Origin: RDYJ01 sp034931405
GTDB lineage: Bacteria > Cyanobacteriota > Cyanobacteriia > Cyanobacteriales > Nostocaceae
Length of the DNA: 64,000 nucleotides
Assembly (NCBI RefSeq): GCF_034931405.1
Contig: NZ_JAYGHA010000018.1
Span: forward strand, 56,371-120,370
Direction: 5' to 3'
Each line of letters begins with the position of its first letter. The first letter of the stretch is position 1. Positions 45,385-53,707 of this stretch are shown piece after piece. The notes under the pieces are model-generated. The model ran no database searches. It was not told the DNA's origin and saw only the letters and a list, made by a program, of their open reading frames with translations. The translations under genes and the position numbers were made by a program.

Positions 45385-45737
45385 GATCTTAGAATATCAG
45401 CGTGTTTAATCTTACAACTTTATCTTGTGTACCATATTTTGTACCATCCATCGAGGATATCTGGTACTTTCTGAATTAGATTTTAACAATTTTAGTTTGG
45501 CTATTGTTGATTTTAGTTTGAGCGGATTTTTCTATTGCTTATGTGTAACACCGATACAACTACCCTAGAAGTTTAGAAAATCTTTTGACAATGATTGACA
45601 AAATAACAATATTTGTGACAATTGCGCTAGAATTATTAAAGGTTCGTTACAGAAATGGCAAAACATCCCCAATTCTGTTACAACAGCCAAAATTTAGCTT
45701 CTTAATCTAAAAACACTAAAGTTCACCTAAACTCTCT
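45385..45737. promoter_or_regulatory. Divergent promoter region of the DUF5895-like gene and typA
   Basis: No gene is visible. The DUF5895 side has repeated TGTACCAT (45428-45435 and 45440-45447) and an inverted GTACCA/TGGTAC pair within 85 bases of the start. The spacing between GTA and TAC is 10, not the 8 of an NtcA site. The typA side has TTGACA-like boxes near 45595-45605 and TAGAAT near 45628, but the spacing is not convincing. Confidence 0.35.
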
Positions 45738-47528
45738 ATGACGCTCCCAATTCGTAACGTCGCCATTATCGCTCACGTTGACCACGGCAAAACCACCTTG
45801 GTTGATGCTCTTCTCAAACAGTCCGGCATTTTCCGCGAAGGCGAAGACGTTCCGGATTGTGTCATGGACTCCAACGCTTTGGAGAGGGAACGAGGAATTA
45901 CTATTCTTTCCAAAAATACAGCGGTTCGCTACAAAGAAACCCTAATTAATATTGTTGATACCCCTGGACACGCTGACTTTGGTGGGGAAGTAGAACGGGT
46001 ACTAGGCATGGTAGACGGTTGTCTGCTGATTGTTGATGCCAATGAAGGACCAATGCCCCAAACCCGCTTTGTACTCAAAAAAGCTTTGGAAAAAGGTCTG
46101 CGTCCTATCGTAGTTATTAACAAAATCGACCGTGGACAAGCTGACCCCCACGTGGCTGTGGATAAGGTTTTGGATCTGTTCTTAGAATTAGGTGCAGATG
46201 AAGACCAGTGCGACTTTAAGTATCTATTTGCTTCCGGTATGGCTGGTTTTGCTAAAGAAACCTTAGAAGCAGAAGGGGTAGATATGCAGCCCCTATTTGA
46301 TGCCATTCTCCGTCATGTTCCTGCACCAATAGGAGATCCTAATAAACCTCTGCAATTGCAAGTTACCACCCTAGATTACTCTGAATATTTAGGACGGATT
46401 ATCATTGGTAAAATCCATAATGGTACTATTCGCACTGGACAACAAGCAGCTTTGGTAGTAGAAGATGGCAGCATTGTCAAGGGCAAAATCACCAAATTGA
46501 TGGGATTTGAAGGCTTGAAACGTGTGGAAATGGAAGAAGCCACCGCAGGTTATATTGTGGCTGTAGCTGGGTTCGCTGATGCTTACATTGGTGAAACTAT
46601 TACAGATCCTAATGAACCCCAAGCTTTACCGTTGATTAAGGTAGATGAACCAACATTACAAATGACCTTCTGGGTGAATGATTCACCTTTTGCAGGTCAA
46701 GAAGGTAAATTGGTAACATCTCGGCAAATACGCGATCGCTTATTCCGCGAATTAGAAACCAATGTGGCTTTACGAGTTGAAGAAACTGACTCACCAGATA
46801 AATTCCTGGTTTCTGGTCGGGGTGAATTACACTTAGGTATCTTAATCGAAACCATGCGTCGTGAAGGTTTTGAGTTTCAAGTATCTCAGCCTCAAGTAAT
46901 TTACCGTACAGTTAACGGTCAACCTTGCGAACCTTATGAACTGCTGGCTTTAGACGTTCCTGGTGATGCAGTTGGTAGCTGTATTGAACGGTTGGGACAA
47001 CGGAAAGCGGAAATGCAAGATATGCAGCCTGGTGGAGGCGATCGCACCCAACTAGAGTTTGTAGTTCCTGCCCGTGGTTTAATTGGTTTCCGTGGTGAAT
47101 TCATGCGGATGACTCGCGGTGAAGGCATCATGAACCACAGTTTCCTAGAATACCGTCAGCTTTCTGGAGATATTGAAGCCCGCAATAAAGGCGTTCTCAT
47201 CTCCTTTGAAGAAGGTGTTTCTACCTTCTATGCGATGAAAAATTCAGAAGATAGAGGCGCATTCTTTATCAGTCCAGGAACTAAGGTTTACAGAGGCATG
47301 ATTATTGGTGAACATAATCGTCCTCAAGACTTAGAATTGAATGTTTGTAAAACTAAGCAGTTAACTAACCACCGTGCGGCTGGTGGTGATGAACTTGTCC
47401 AGTTGCAAACACCAATAGACATGAGTTTGGAACGTGCATTGGAATACATCGCTCAAGATGAATTGGTGGAAGTTACACCCCAATCTATTCGTCTCCGCAA
47501 AATGGCGAAGAAATTGGCGAAACGCTAA
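45738..47528 (+). CDS. typA: Translational GTPase TypA/BipA
   Basis: A 596-aa ribosome-associated GTPase involved in stress and low-temperature ribosome assembly. G1 AHVDHGKTTL, G2 RERGITI, G3 DTPGHADFGGE, G4 NKIDR are all present, then EF-G-like domains and the TypA C-terminal domain (FSPG-like FFISPGTKVYRGMIIGEHNR, VCKTKQLTNHRAAGGDE). Normal length. Start ATG 45738. Confidence 0.97.
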   Translation: MTLPIRNVAIIAHVDHGKTTLVDALLKQSGIFREGEDVPDCVMDSNALERERGITILSKNTAVRYKETLINIVDTPGHADFGGEVERVLGMVDGCLLIVDANEGPMPQTRFVLKKALEKGLRPIVVINKIDRGQADPHVAVDKVLDLFLELGADEDQCDFKYLFASGMAGFAKETLEAEGVDMQPLFDAILRHVPAPIGDPNKPLQLQVTTLDYSEYLGRIIIGKIHNGTIRTGQQAALVVEDGSIVKGKITKLMGFEGLKRVEMEEATAGYIVAVAGFADAYIGETITDPNEPQALPLIKVDEPTLQMTFWVNDSPFAGQEGKLVTSRQIRDRLFRELETNVALRVEETDSPDKFLVSGRGELHLGILIETMRREGFEFQVSQPQVIYRTVNGQPCEPYELLALDVPGDAVGSCIERLGQRKAEMQDMQPGGGDRTQLEFVVPARGLIGFRGEFMRMTRGEGIMNHSFLEYRQLSGDIEARNKGVLISFEEGVSTFYAMKNSEDRGAFFISPGTKVYRGMIIGEHNRPQDLELNVCKTKQLTNHRAAGGDELVQLQTPIDMSLERALEYIAQDELVEVTPQSIRLRKMAKKLAKR

Positions 47529-47535
47529 TTTATAT

Positions 47536-47554
47536 GGGTGGGTTTTTCCCACCC
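47536..47554 (+). terminator. typA terminator hairpin
   Basis: GGGTGGG-TTTTT-CCCACCC, a perfect 7-bp stem eight bases after the typA stop. It lacks a strong downstream T tract. Confidence 0.6.
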
Positions 47555-47598
47555 TAATTTCTCAAGCAACAAAACTAAAAATATTATTTAATTCAGAG

Positions 47599-47673
47599 TT
47601 ACACTACAGCAAAAATGGTAAGATAGAAAAAATCTATTCTCATTAATTCTAAAATTCTCAAAAATATTTCTAA
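47599..47673 (-). pseudogene. Relic of a UPF0175-type antitoxin C-terminus
   Basis: The minus strand reads EIFLRILELMRIDFFYLTIF and then a stop, close to EIFLKVLELMGIDFSYLTVE of the intact UPF0175 antitoxin at 48835-49074. The 5' part is missing. It suggests a duplicated and deleted copy of that TA module. Confidence 0.65.
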
Positions 47674-48020
47674 TGAATAATTAAACTATCTCTAGTCATT
47701 TCTAAAAAATCATAATTCGTAAATAATTGGACTATTTGGGTAATATTTTGTAGAAAAAGTTGTTCAATTTGTTTATTACTAATATTACCTGTTGTGATTA
47801 ATAGTAGTTTATAAGGCTCTTGTTTGATTAAAAAAGAATCTAAGAAATCTTTATCTTTAGTAATAACAATTCTCTGTTCTAGGATTGATAATTTGTTAAT
47901 TTCCGAATCTGGAGTTGCATTTTGTAAAGGAAGATTTTTAGTATGTATAACATCATAACCTAAGCTCTCCAATAAATTTGCAATTCGCATTGGTAATTGA
48001 GCATCAATTAAGAATTTCAT
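47670..48020 (-). CDS. DUF5615 PIN-like toxin
   Basis: A 116-aa PIN-fold protein of the DUF5615 family, predicted RNase toxin. The acidic residues are in FLIDAQLPMRIANLL and VITKDKDFLDSF. It overlaps its DUF433 antitoxin by four bases, the standard arrangement for this TA family. Confidence 0.85.
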   Translation of the reverse strand: MKFLIDAQLPMRIANLLESLGYDVIHTKNLPLQNATPDSEINKLSILEQRIVITKDKDFLDSFLIKQEPYKLLLITTGNISNKQIEQLFLQNITQIVQLFTNYDFLEMTRDSLIIH

Positions 48021-48253
48021 GAAACTAATTGGAGGATACTTTTAACTTGAGTGAGTCGAGTAGCAAAGCTTAGAACTGCTAAAATATCTTCGGATTCTAA
48101 ATCATCATAATCTTCTAAAATATCATCAATAGTCATTCCTGAACTCAAAAGTTCTAAGATCATTTCCACCGGATAGCGTAATCCGCGAATACAGGGTTTA
48201 CCATGACAAATATCATGGTTAATGGTTATTCTATTTAATAGAAGATTATTCAT
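48017..48253 (-). CDS. DUF433 antitoxin
   Basis: A 78-aa DUF433 protein: INHDICHGKPCIRGLRYPVE, then ILELLSSGMTIDDILEDYDD. This is the usual antitoxin and DNA-binding partner of DUF5615 toxins and is encoded directly upstream of one here. Confidence 0.88.
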   Translation of the reverse strand: MNNLLLNRITINHDICHGKPCIRGLRYPVEMILELLSSGMTIDDILEDYDDLESEDILAVLSFATRLTQVKSILQLVS

Positions 48254-48346
48254 GATATTAGATGTTATGTTGATACTGAATTAATTATACCTGATTTTTT
48301 TGATTTCTATGAAAATAGAAACAAAGCGATGTAATTCAATCATTTA

Positions 48347-48832
48347 TCAATCCCCAAAAATACTATCAAAAATTTCTCGCTTTACCCTAAAATTAACATT
48401 CCTGATTTGTTGGTACAATATATCTAAATCAGAAATATTAATTTTACCATCTAGCTGTAATTTACGAATCACTGCTAAAGTTCCTTTAACATTCAATCCT
48501 AATCTTATTGCTTCTTTTCTAGCCGCAAAGTCATCTAAAATAATATAATCTGGTTGTAATTCTACACCTAAAGTAATAGCTTCTGATTCTCCTATACCTA
48601 AACGCTCATTTAAGCGACTAGATAAAGAAAGTAATTGTACTTTTTGGATTAATAATTTATTCTCGCTGATTAGTGTATTAATATGTATGGATGATTTATC
48701 TTGTTTAGCACTGATTTCTTTTTGAACACTTTCTGGTAATAAGAATTGAGATTCTGTTGTCAGAAATAAATCAAGAAAATCTAACCGAGATAAGAAAATT
48801 AAAGGGGAAGAGTTAAATACTATTTTCATCAT
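48347..48832 (-). CDS. DUF3368 PIN-domain toxin
   Basis: A 161-aa DUF3368 protein (PIN-like RNase). NSSPLIFLSRLDFLDLF carries the first acidic region, GIGESEAITLGVE the second, and YIILDDFAARKEAIRLGLNV the third, typical of this toxin family. The antitoxin stop is two bases upstream of this start. Confidence 0.87.
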   Translation of the reverse strand: MMKIVFNSSPLIFLSRLDFLDLFLTTESQFLLPESVQKEISAKQDKSSIHINTLISENKLLIQKVQLLSLSSRLNERLGIGESEAITLGVELQPDYIILDDFAARKEAIRLGLNVKGTLAVIRKLQLDGKINISDLDILYQQIRNVNFRVKREIFDSIFGD

Positions 48833-48834
48833 GC

Positions 48835-49074
48835 TTACCAGTTTTTTTCTATAGCGATATCTTCAACGGTAAGATATGAAAAATCTATTCCCATTAATTC
48901 TAAAACTTTCAAAAATATTTCTGTATCCATTTCCATTATTTCGGCTGCTTTATGTAAACTAATTAACCGCGATGTTAAAGCACCGAGTACAAATATAAAT
49001 GTTTCTTTCTGTTCTATACTCTGGAATAATTGCACTTGAGAGGCAATTTCTTTAAAGGTAGTTTGGTGATTCAT
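48835..49074 (-). CDS. UPF0175 antitoxin
   Basis: A 79-aa UPF0175 protein: LGALTSRLISLHKAAEIMEM, then EIFLKVLELMGIDFSYLTVE. It normally neutralises a DUF3368 toxin, which is the next gene downstream. A degraded copy of its C-terminal part lies at 47599-47673. Confidence 0.85.
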   Translation of the reverse strand: MNHQTTFKEIASQVQLFQSIEQKETFIFVLGALTSRLISLHKAAEIMEMDTEIFLKVLELMGIDFSYLTVEDIAIEKNW

Positions 49075-49210
49075 TTATTTGATATTGGTTGATGGATTAA
49101 GTCTATTTTTACCATTATATCAAATAGTAAAGCAATACTTTCGGTAAGCTATGCGATACCTTCGGTCAGCATTTCGCTATTGCTCTCAGAAGCTATACCA
49201 AATTTAACTG

Positions 49211-49624
49211 TTAATCTTTAAACAAGATGAGAAAACCCTCTTGTGTAAAATGTTTATCATGAGTTAATATTTCTATGATATTGAACTTTTTCATTGTCAT
49301 CATAGAAATACAGTCTGTTAAACTATATCCTTTATCAAATCGTTGTTGAAATAACTCTAAACCTGCTATAAACGATTCATGGGTTTGAGGTATTACTTGA
49401 ATATGATGATCTGCAATAATTTGAGTTATTAGTTGAGAAACTGCTGATCTCATTGGCGTGGGAAAAGCAGCAAAAAAATTTATGGTTTCTGTTAAAGTTT
49501 TCTCTGTGGTGATAATTTCAATATTTCCAAGATTACTGCTATAATTTCTGACACGCTCATGCCGTGAATCACTTTTATTAATTAGTGCTACCCAATAAAA
49601 CGTATCTGCAAAAATGCTTTTCAT
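49211..49624 (-). CDS. PIN-domain (VapC-like) toxin with broken antitoxin
   Basis: A 137-aa PIN protein with all expected acidic residues: SIFADTFYWVALINKSD, TEKTLTETINFF, YSLTDCISM and LTHDKHF. Predicted ribonuclease. Its upstream antitoxin gene (49635-49883) has an in-frame stop, so the pair may be inactive, or the toxin may be kept in check by another antitoxin. Confidence 0.82.
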   Translation of the reverse strand: MKSIFADTFYWVALINKSDSRHERVRNYSSNLGNIEIITTEKTLTETINFFAAFPTPMRSAVSQLITQIIADHHIQVIPQTHESFIAGLELFQQRFDKGYSLTDCISMMTMKKFNIIEILTHDKHFTQEGFLILFKD

Positions 49625-49634
49625 TATTTATTGT

Positions 49635-49883
49635 TTATTTTTTTAGGGAATTTTGTTGATAAAGATAGTAATCATGTTTTTCTGCACCATCTGGAGGAAG
49701 TGTTTCTAAAACTTCTTGAGGAATATCTTTGATGATATCATCAGCTACTTCCCAAATAGGTTTATATTCAGTTGGTTGCGAGTTGCTTTTTTATTTGACA
49801 GCACGAATGTAATTAAGTATTTGGGTTAGTTCAATTTCTGGAATTTGCTGTAGTTCTTGTATAATTAATTCTTTGGTTTGCAT
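49635..49883 (-). pseudogene. Antitoxin gene interrupted by an in-frame TAA
   Basis: The minus strand starts with ATG at 49883 and reads MQTKELIIQELQQIPEIELT, then LNYIRAVK, then TAA (49791-49793). In the same frame it continues KSNSQPTEYKPIWEVADDII, KDIPQEVLETLPPDGAEKHD, YYLYQQNSLKK and stops at 49635. The parts join into a normal 82-residue PIN-partner antitoxin if the TAA is one changed codon. I checked every codon by hand. Confidence 0.78.
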
Positions 49884-50072
49884 ATATTTATTGTAGTTTA
49901 ATAGGTGGCTAATATTATTTTAGCAAGGGTTTGGCTTGTTTTTCAACTGTAAGGGTAATAACTGATCGCTCTTCATCATCCTACCTACATCAAAAAGCGA
50001 TCGCTTGATCGTTCAAAGAAAAGAATAGAAGAATTAGGTCATAAATGATTACTACTGAATGATAATTACAAC

Positions 50073-50636
50073 TTAACCAATAGCAAATTCGGTATGTTTT
50101 CTCAAATCTGGTGGATGAAAAGCAAGTACAATATCATGATTAGTTAAACCTTCTCTCATTAATTCTATAGCCATTCCTTCCTCTGTACAATCTTCTTCTA
50201 TGTAAATTTTTTCGTTAACAATGCGAATATGAACATGAATATTTTTGGTTTGCTTACCATCTTTCCAACCCATAAACATCCAAAGATATTGATCATGAAT
50301 TTCATCAAAAATCAGACAACTTTCTTCATCAAAATTACCTGCACCAGAAATCCATTCATGGTATTCTGTTAATACTTTTTTAATACATTGGCGATATTGT
50401 TCTAATTTATCGGTGGTAAATTGCTTTCTAATTACTGTTTTATTTTTTAATGATTCTAAATATTCTAATGCTTGTTTTTTGGAAATATTTGGATCATTTT
50501 CAGATTCTTCCATTAATTTGATTGCTTGATAATTTTCTAAAATTTCTTCTATTTTCTCAAATTCAGCAATAGGAATTTGAACAGCGATAGGTTTTTGATT
50601 TTGATCTAAAAGATAGTTTTTGTTGATTTCTAACAT
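50073..50636 (-). CDS. Antitoxin-XisI fusion protein
   Basis: A 187-aa protein. Residues 1-65 (NQKPIAVQIPIAEFEKIEEI) are a Phd/DUF2281-style antitoxin-like module. From about residue 75 (KLEQYRQCIKKVLTEYHEWI, CLIFDEIHDQYLWMFMGWKD, IYIEEDCTEEGMAIELMREG, IVLAFHPPDLRKHTEFAIG) it matches XisI, a factor that controls excision of the fdxN element in Anabaena and whose family is paired with XisH elsewhere. No XisH gene is adjacent. I use ATG 50636; the longer frame to 50735 begins in A/T-rich filler. Confidence 0.75.
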   Translation of the reverse strand: MLEINKNYLLDQNQKPIAVQIPIAEFEKIEEILENYQAIKLMEESENDPNISKKQALEYLESLKNKTVIRKQFTTDKLEQYRQCIKKVLTEYHEWISGAGNFDEESCLIFDEIHDQYLWMFMGWKDGKQTKNIHVHIRIVNEKIYIEEDCTEEGMAIELMREGLTNHDIVLAFHPPDLRKHTEFAIG

Positions 50637-50738
50637 TTTAGTAACTCTGATGAAGATTTTATTAATGTTAAACTTTTTGAGTGTTTTTAAAAGGATTGAA
50701 TAATTTAAAATTAGTAATCCAATGAAAATCATCAATAT

Positions 50739-50998
50739 TTAATCACGATTTATAAGAGAGCGATCTTGACGAATTTCTTGTTGCCATTTTTGCGGATCAA
50801 TTTTAGCAAAAATATGCTTTTTCGAGATTTTTCTTAATGCTTCTGCCATTTTTTGACCATTAGATTTTTTTGAGGTGCTGCTATTTCTTCTAATAAAGTA
50901 ATATGCACCTTTACGGAGCTATTTAATTCTATTTCAGGGGTTTCATCAACCCATTGAATAGAATTGTTTTTCAAAATAGCGTTAAAAGTTTTTAACAT
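50739..50998 (-). pseudogene. Frameshifted antitoxin-like relic
   Basis: ATG 50998 reads MLKTFNAILKNNSIQWVDET, continues to NLMVKKWQKH and stops. One base out of frame the DNA continues KMAEALRKISKKHIFAKIDP, QKWQQEIRQDRSLINRD, nearly identical to the end of the intact gene at 54252-54476. The shift falls in an A-run. One gene broken by a single indel, or a fusion of two antitoxin pieces. Confidence 0.7.
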
Positions 50999-51036
50999 GA
51001 TTTTGTTCACCTATTAATAATTGACAACAATCAAGA

Positions 51037-51228
51037 TTATAACATCTTTTTTACGTCAGCTAAAGATACAGAAAGACTATCTTTCTTTTCTTCCCTAGCA
51101 TCCCGTAAATCTCTTAAATCTTCCAAATCTTCTAACAATTCCTTAATCTTTAAAAATTTCTCATAAGATAATACAGCAAATTACTTTTGACCATTTTTTG
51201 TGAAAAATTCAGGGTGTAATTCTATCAT
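51037..51228 (-). pseudogene. Second antitoxin gene with an in-frame TAA
   Basis: ATG 51228 reads MIELHPEFFTKNGQK and stops at TAA (51181-51183). The same frame continues FAVLSYEKFLKIKELLEDLE, DLRDLRDAREEKKDSLSVSL, ADVKKML and stops. The joined 63 residues look like a Phd-type antitoxin in which one codon became TAA. Verified codon by codon. Confidence 0.72.
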
Positions 51229-51263
51229 GTTTGAACCTCTTTCTATTCATAATATTTTATACA

Positions 51264-51512
51264 CTAATCATCTGCTAAAGTTTCCAATTCATCAGAAATC
51301 AAATTTTGCCAATCTTCATCACAATGGGAATGTAAATGGATTGAAGCTACCAGTAATTCTGAGAGAATTTTACCCTTTTGGCGATCGCTTAATTCAGAAA
51401 GTTGTAATTGATTAACCAAAGAAATCACATTTTGGCATTCTTCCTGTAATTCCATTAGTAACTGATTAAGTGTTGAGTTTTCACTGCTAATTTTTTGATT
51501 TGCGAGTTTCAT
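51264..51512 (-). CDS. 82-aa cassette protein B, copy 1
   Basis: A helical 82-aa protein with heptad-like leucines (NSTLNQLLMELQEECQNVIS, LQLSELSDRQKGKILSELLV) and an acidic tail (DEDWQNLISDELETLADD). It is almost identical to copy 2 at 54512-54760; only the first seven residues differ. The upstream gene overlaps it by one base (TAATG). Family unknown; may be a small TA-like or regulatory unit. Confidence 0.65.
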   Translation of the reverse strand: MKLANQKISSENSTLNQLLMELQEECQNVISLVNQLQLSELSDRQKGKILSELLVASIHLHSHCDEDWQNLISDELETLADD

Positions 51513-51700
51513 TAGTTTTTACCCAATCTTTTTAGTGCTTGTTTGATACCTTGTTCAAATGCTTTGATTTCTTTTTCCCAATGGTTAATTAAACCCTGGT
51601 CTGGAAAGTCTTTCTCTAATTCTAGCTTAATTTTTTCTTGGTGTTCAGCAATACGGGATTCTAAGGATGATATTGCTTTCTTGAAATGACTTTTACCCAT
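51512..51700 (-). CDS. 62-aa cassette protein A, copy 1
   Basis: A 62-aa charged coiled-coil protein (MGKSHFKKAISSLESRIAEH, IKAFEQGIKQALKRLGKN). It is paired with the 82-aa gene and duplicated at 54760-54948 with about nine substitutions. Function unknown. Confidence 0.65.
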   Translation of the reverse strand: MGKSHFKKAISSLESRIAEHQEKIKLELEKDFPDQGLINHWEKEIKAFEQGIKQALKRLGKN

Positions 51701-51781
51701 ATAAGATAACTGATGAAACTTACATTATACTAGGAGGACAGTGATCGCTCTCCCAAATCTCTACATCAAACAAGCGATCTT

Positions 51782-51871
51782 GACCTCTCCCCCAACCCCT
51801 CTCCTGCAAGGAGAGGGGAGCAAGATTTACTCCCCCTTCCCTCGTAGGGAAGGGGGCTGGGGGGTTAGGTC
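51782..51871. repeat. Palindromic element, copy A (GACCTCTCCCCC...GGTTAGGTC)
   Basis: A 90-base element with inverted ends GACCT/AGGTC and internal hairpins CCCTCTCCTGCAAGGAGAGGG and CCCTTCCCTCGTAGGGAAGGG. It overlaps the 3' end of the DUF559 gene: the gene's TAA stop is part of the element (bases 51865-51867). Copy B lies at 52295-52383. Confidence 0.85.
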
Positions 51872-52266
51872 TTTTCACAACAAGTTTGATAAATTCGCAT
51901 CAAAACTTGATCAATTTTCTCTGTTATTTCTTCATTTGTAAATCTCAATAAACGCAAACCTCTTGCTGATAAAATTTTATCTCTTTCTATATCATATTCT
52001 ATTTGTTGTTCATGAATTCTTCCATCTACTTCTATGACTAAACTAGCAGCATGACAATAAAAATCTACTATAAAACCATCTATAACTTGTTGTCGGCGAA
52101 AATGTAAACCATGCAAGCGGTTGGCGCGAAGATGTTCCCACAGAATTTTTTCTGCTGGTGTCATTTGGCGACGCATTTCTTTGGCGAGTTCGAGTTTTAC
52201 GGGTTCTATTTTTTGTCCAATGACTATGTTACGAAGCTCGTCTTTTTTCGGTGGTTGGTTGTTCAT
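51865..52266 (-). CDS. DUF559 endonuclease-domain protein flanked by repeats
   Basis: A 133-aa DUF559 protein, related to Vsr/very-short-patch-repair nucleases with a PD-(D/E)XK fold. Motifs: KEMRRQMTPAEKILWEHLRA, HFRRQQVIDGFIVDFYCHAA, LVIEVDGRIHEQQIEYDIER and LLRFTNEEI. The active-site Asp/Glu residues (DFYC, EVDG) are present. The gene lies between two same-orientation copies of a 90-base palindromic element, and the last codon and stop come from copy A. Confidence 0.85.
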   Translation of the reverse strand: MNNQPPKKDELRNIVIGQKIEPVKLELAKEMRRQMTPAEKILWEHLRANRLHGLHFRRQQVIDGFIVDFYCHAASLVIEVDGRIHEQQIEYDIERDKILSARGLRLLRFTNEEITEKIDQVLMRIYQTCCEKT

Positions 52267-52294
52267 TTGTGGGGTGTGTTTTTATATCGTGTTT

Positions 52295-52383
52295 GACCTC
52301 TCCCCCAGCCCCTCTCCTACGAGGAGAGGGGAGCAATATTTCTCCCTCTTCCCTTGCAGGGAAGGGGGTTGGGGGGTTAGGTC
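52295..52383. repeat. Palindromic element, copy B
   Basis: An 89-base copy of the 51782-51871 element in the same orientation, 28 bases upstream of the DUF559 start codon. The hairpin tips differ (CTACGAG for CTGCAAG), so it is not a recent exact copy. Confidence 0.85.
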
Positions 52384-52532
52384 TGTTTGGGATGTTGGAG
52401 GAATGCGATCATACTTAAAATTATAATAAATATATTGACATATAAATTATAGATGTGATATACCTGATTATATTTAATATAACAATGTCACTCTTACTAA
52501 ATATCAATAATCATTATTTAAAAAGTAGAAAA

Positions 52533-52961
52533 ATGAAAACACTAAAAGAATTAGTTAATCAATATCCAGAAGCAACAATAGAAAATGCTATAAGAATTTT
52601 TGTTAGATATTTCAGCCAACCAGACTTAGACCATTCTAAGAATCATTTTACAGAAGATGAGTATGTTGATCCACGTAATTATTTTAAGGGTAGCCCTGAT
52701 CCAGAACGAGATAATAATTATATAGCTATGCAAATTATAGATAGGATTCATTGGTATTTAGCCAAAAAAAATAATTTAGGTATCATAAAAACCATTCCTC
52801 CAATGTATGAGAAAATTATAGAATTTAACGAAAATGAACTTTGCAAAATGTTAGGATTTAGCAAGGAAGAATATGATGGATTTATACACTTTCAATTAAC
52901 AAAAGTACCATGTGGAGTAAGCAGATATGATGTATGTGGATTTGAGGATGATTTAGTTTAA
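52533..52961 (+). CDS. Hypothetical protein, no family recognised
   Basis: A 142-aa soluble protein (MKTLKELVNQYPEATIENAI, FVRYFSQPDLDHSKNHF, IIDRIHWYLAKKNNLGIIKT). The frame also opens at 52455, but the extra residues are A/T-rich, so ATG 52533 is preferred. It is the only plus-strand gene between typA and the 57.8 kb antitoxin. Convergent with the next gene. Confidence 0.5.
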   Translation: MKTLKELVNQYPEATIENAIRIFVRYFSQPDLDHSKNHFTEDEYVDPRNYFKGSPDPERDNNYIAMQIIDRIHWYLAKKNNLGIIKTIPPMYEKIIEFNENELCKMLGFSKEEYDGFIHFQLTKVPCGVSRYDVCGFEDDLV

Positions 52962-52966
52962 AAATT

Positions 52967-53455
52967 CTATGACTGATTAAAACTTATTGCCACACCAAGT
53001 CCAGCTAGTCCAACTGTGATCACAATTCCTACAGGAAAACCAGAAATAACTGCAATAAATGTTATTACACCTATACCCACTAAAATACCTGTAATTATCT
53101 GTCCTTTGGTTGGTTCTGAGGATGATGTGCTAGGTTTTGAGGATGATGTAGGTTGAGGTAATGAAGTTGAGGATGGATAGGATAAACTAGGTGAATAGTT
53201 AGAGTTAACTGCATCTTCTGGGGTAAAAGTCGTATCACTATATTCTATACTAAAAACTGTAGGCCAACCACCAAGTTTATTATAATTCCACTGAGAAATC
53301 ACCCTATCTTCATCAGGAGGATAGGCAAATTTGACATAGACGCACAATAAAATAGGAGATAAAGTTATGTGTGTTATGGTTCCGTAAGAAGATAATTTTG
53401 CCAAAACTTCAGATTTTGTTGGGCGAGGATTCTTGGGGTGAATGCAAATAGTCAT
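52967..53455 (-). CDS. Hypothetical membrane protein with Ser/Pro-rich linker
   Basis: A 162-aa protein. Residues 1-80 are soluble beta/alpha (HPKNPRPTKSEVLAKLSSYG, CVYVKFAYPPDEDRVIS), then a Ser/Pro/Thr linker (SSTSLPQPTSSSKPSTSSSE), then two hydrophobic spans (GQIITGILVGIGVITFIAVI, GIVITVGLAGLGVAISF). Function unknown. Confidence 0.55.
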   Translation of the reverse strand: MTICIHPKNPRPTKSEVLAKLSSYGTITHITLSPILLCVYVKFAYPPDEDRVISQWNYNKLGGWPTVFSIEYSDTTFTPEDAVNSNYSPSLSYPSSTSLPQPTSSSKPSTSSSEPTKGQIITGILVGIGVITFIAVISGFPVGIVITVGLAGLGVAISFNQS

Positions 53456-53591
53456 TAATTTAAAAACTCTGTTAAAAATATGAACAATTATATATTAAAT
53501 TTTACATCGGGGTCAGCCCGTCAGTCAGAAATATAGACTTAATTTATACTTAATAAATTTATAAATAAACCTTGTTTATATACCAATATTC

Positions 53592-53700
53592 CAGGTAAGT
53601 CCATCAATACTCACCCCAATTACATTATACCAAAGCCGCTTCTCCAGATTACTAATTACCCTCCCCTCATCCTCAAAACCAACAATTTGATCAAAAATAC
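53592..53700 (-). pseudogene. Degenerate copy of the acnB 3' end
   Basis: About 100 bases (CTCACCCCAATTACATTA, ACCCTCCCCTCATCCTCAAA and CAACAATTTGATCAAAA) align with the acnB stop region at 54971-55072 at roughly 80 percent by eye. Stops have accumulated in the old frame. With the true acnB tail it brackets the hicAB block. Confidence 0.75.
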
Positions 53701-53707
53701 CCTTAAT

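Noticed and set aside
45428..45447. NtcA site upstream of the DUF5895-like gene
   Set aside because: The GTA and TAC are 10 bases apart, not the 8 expected for NtcA.
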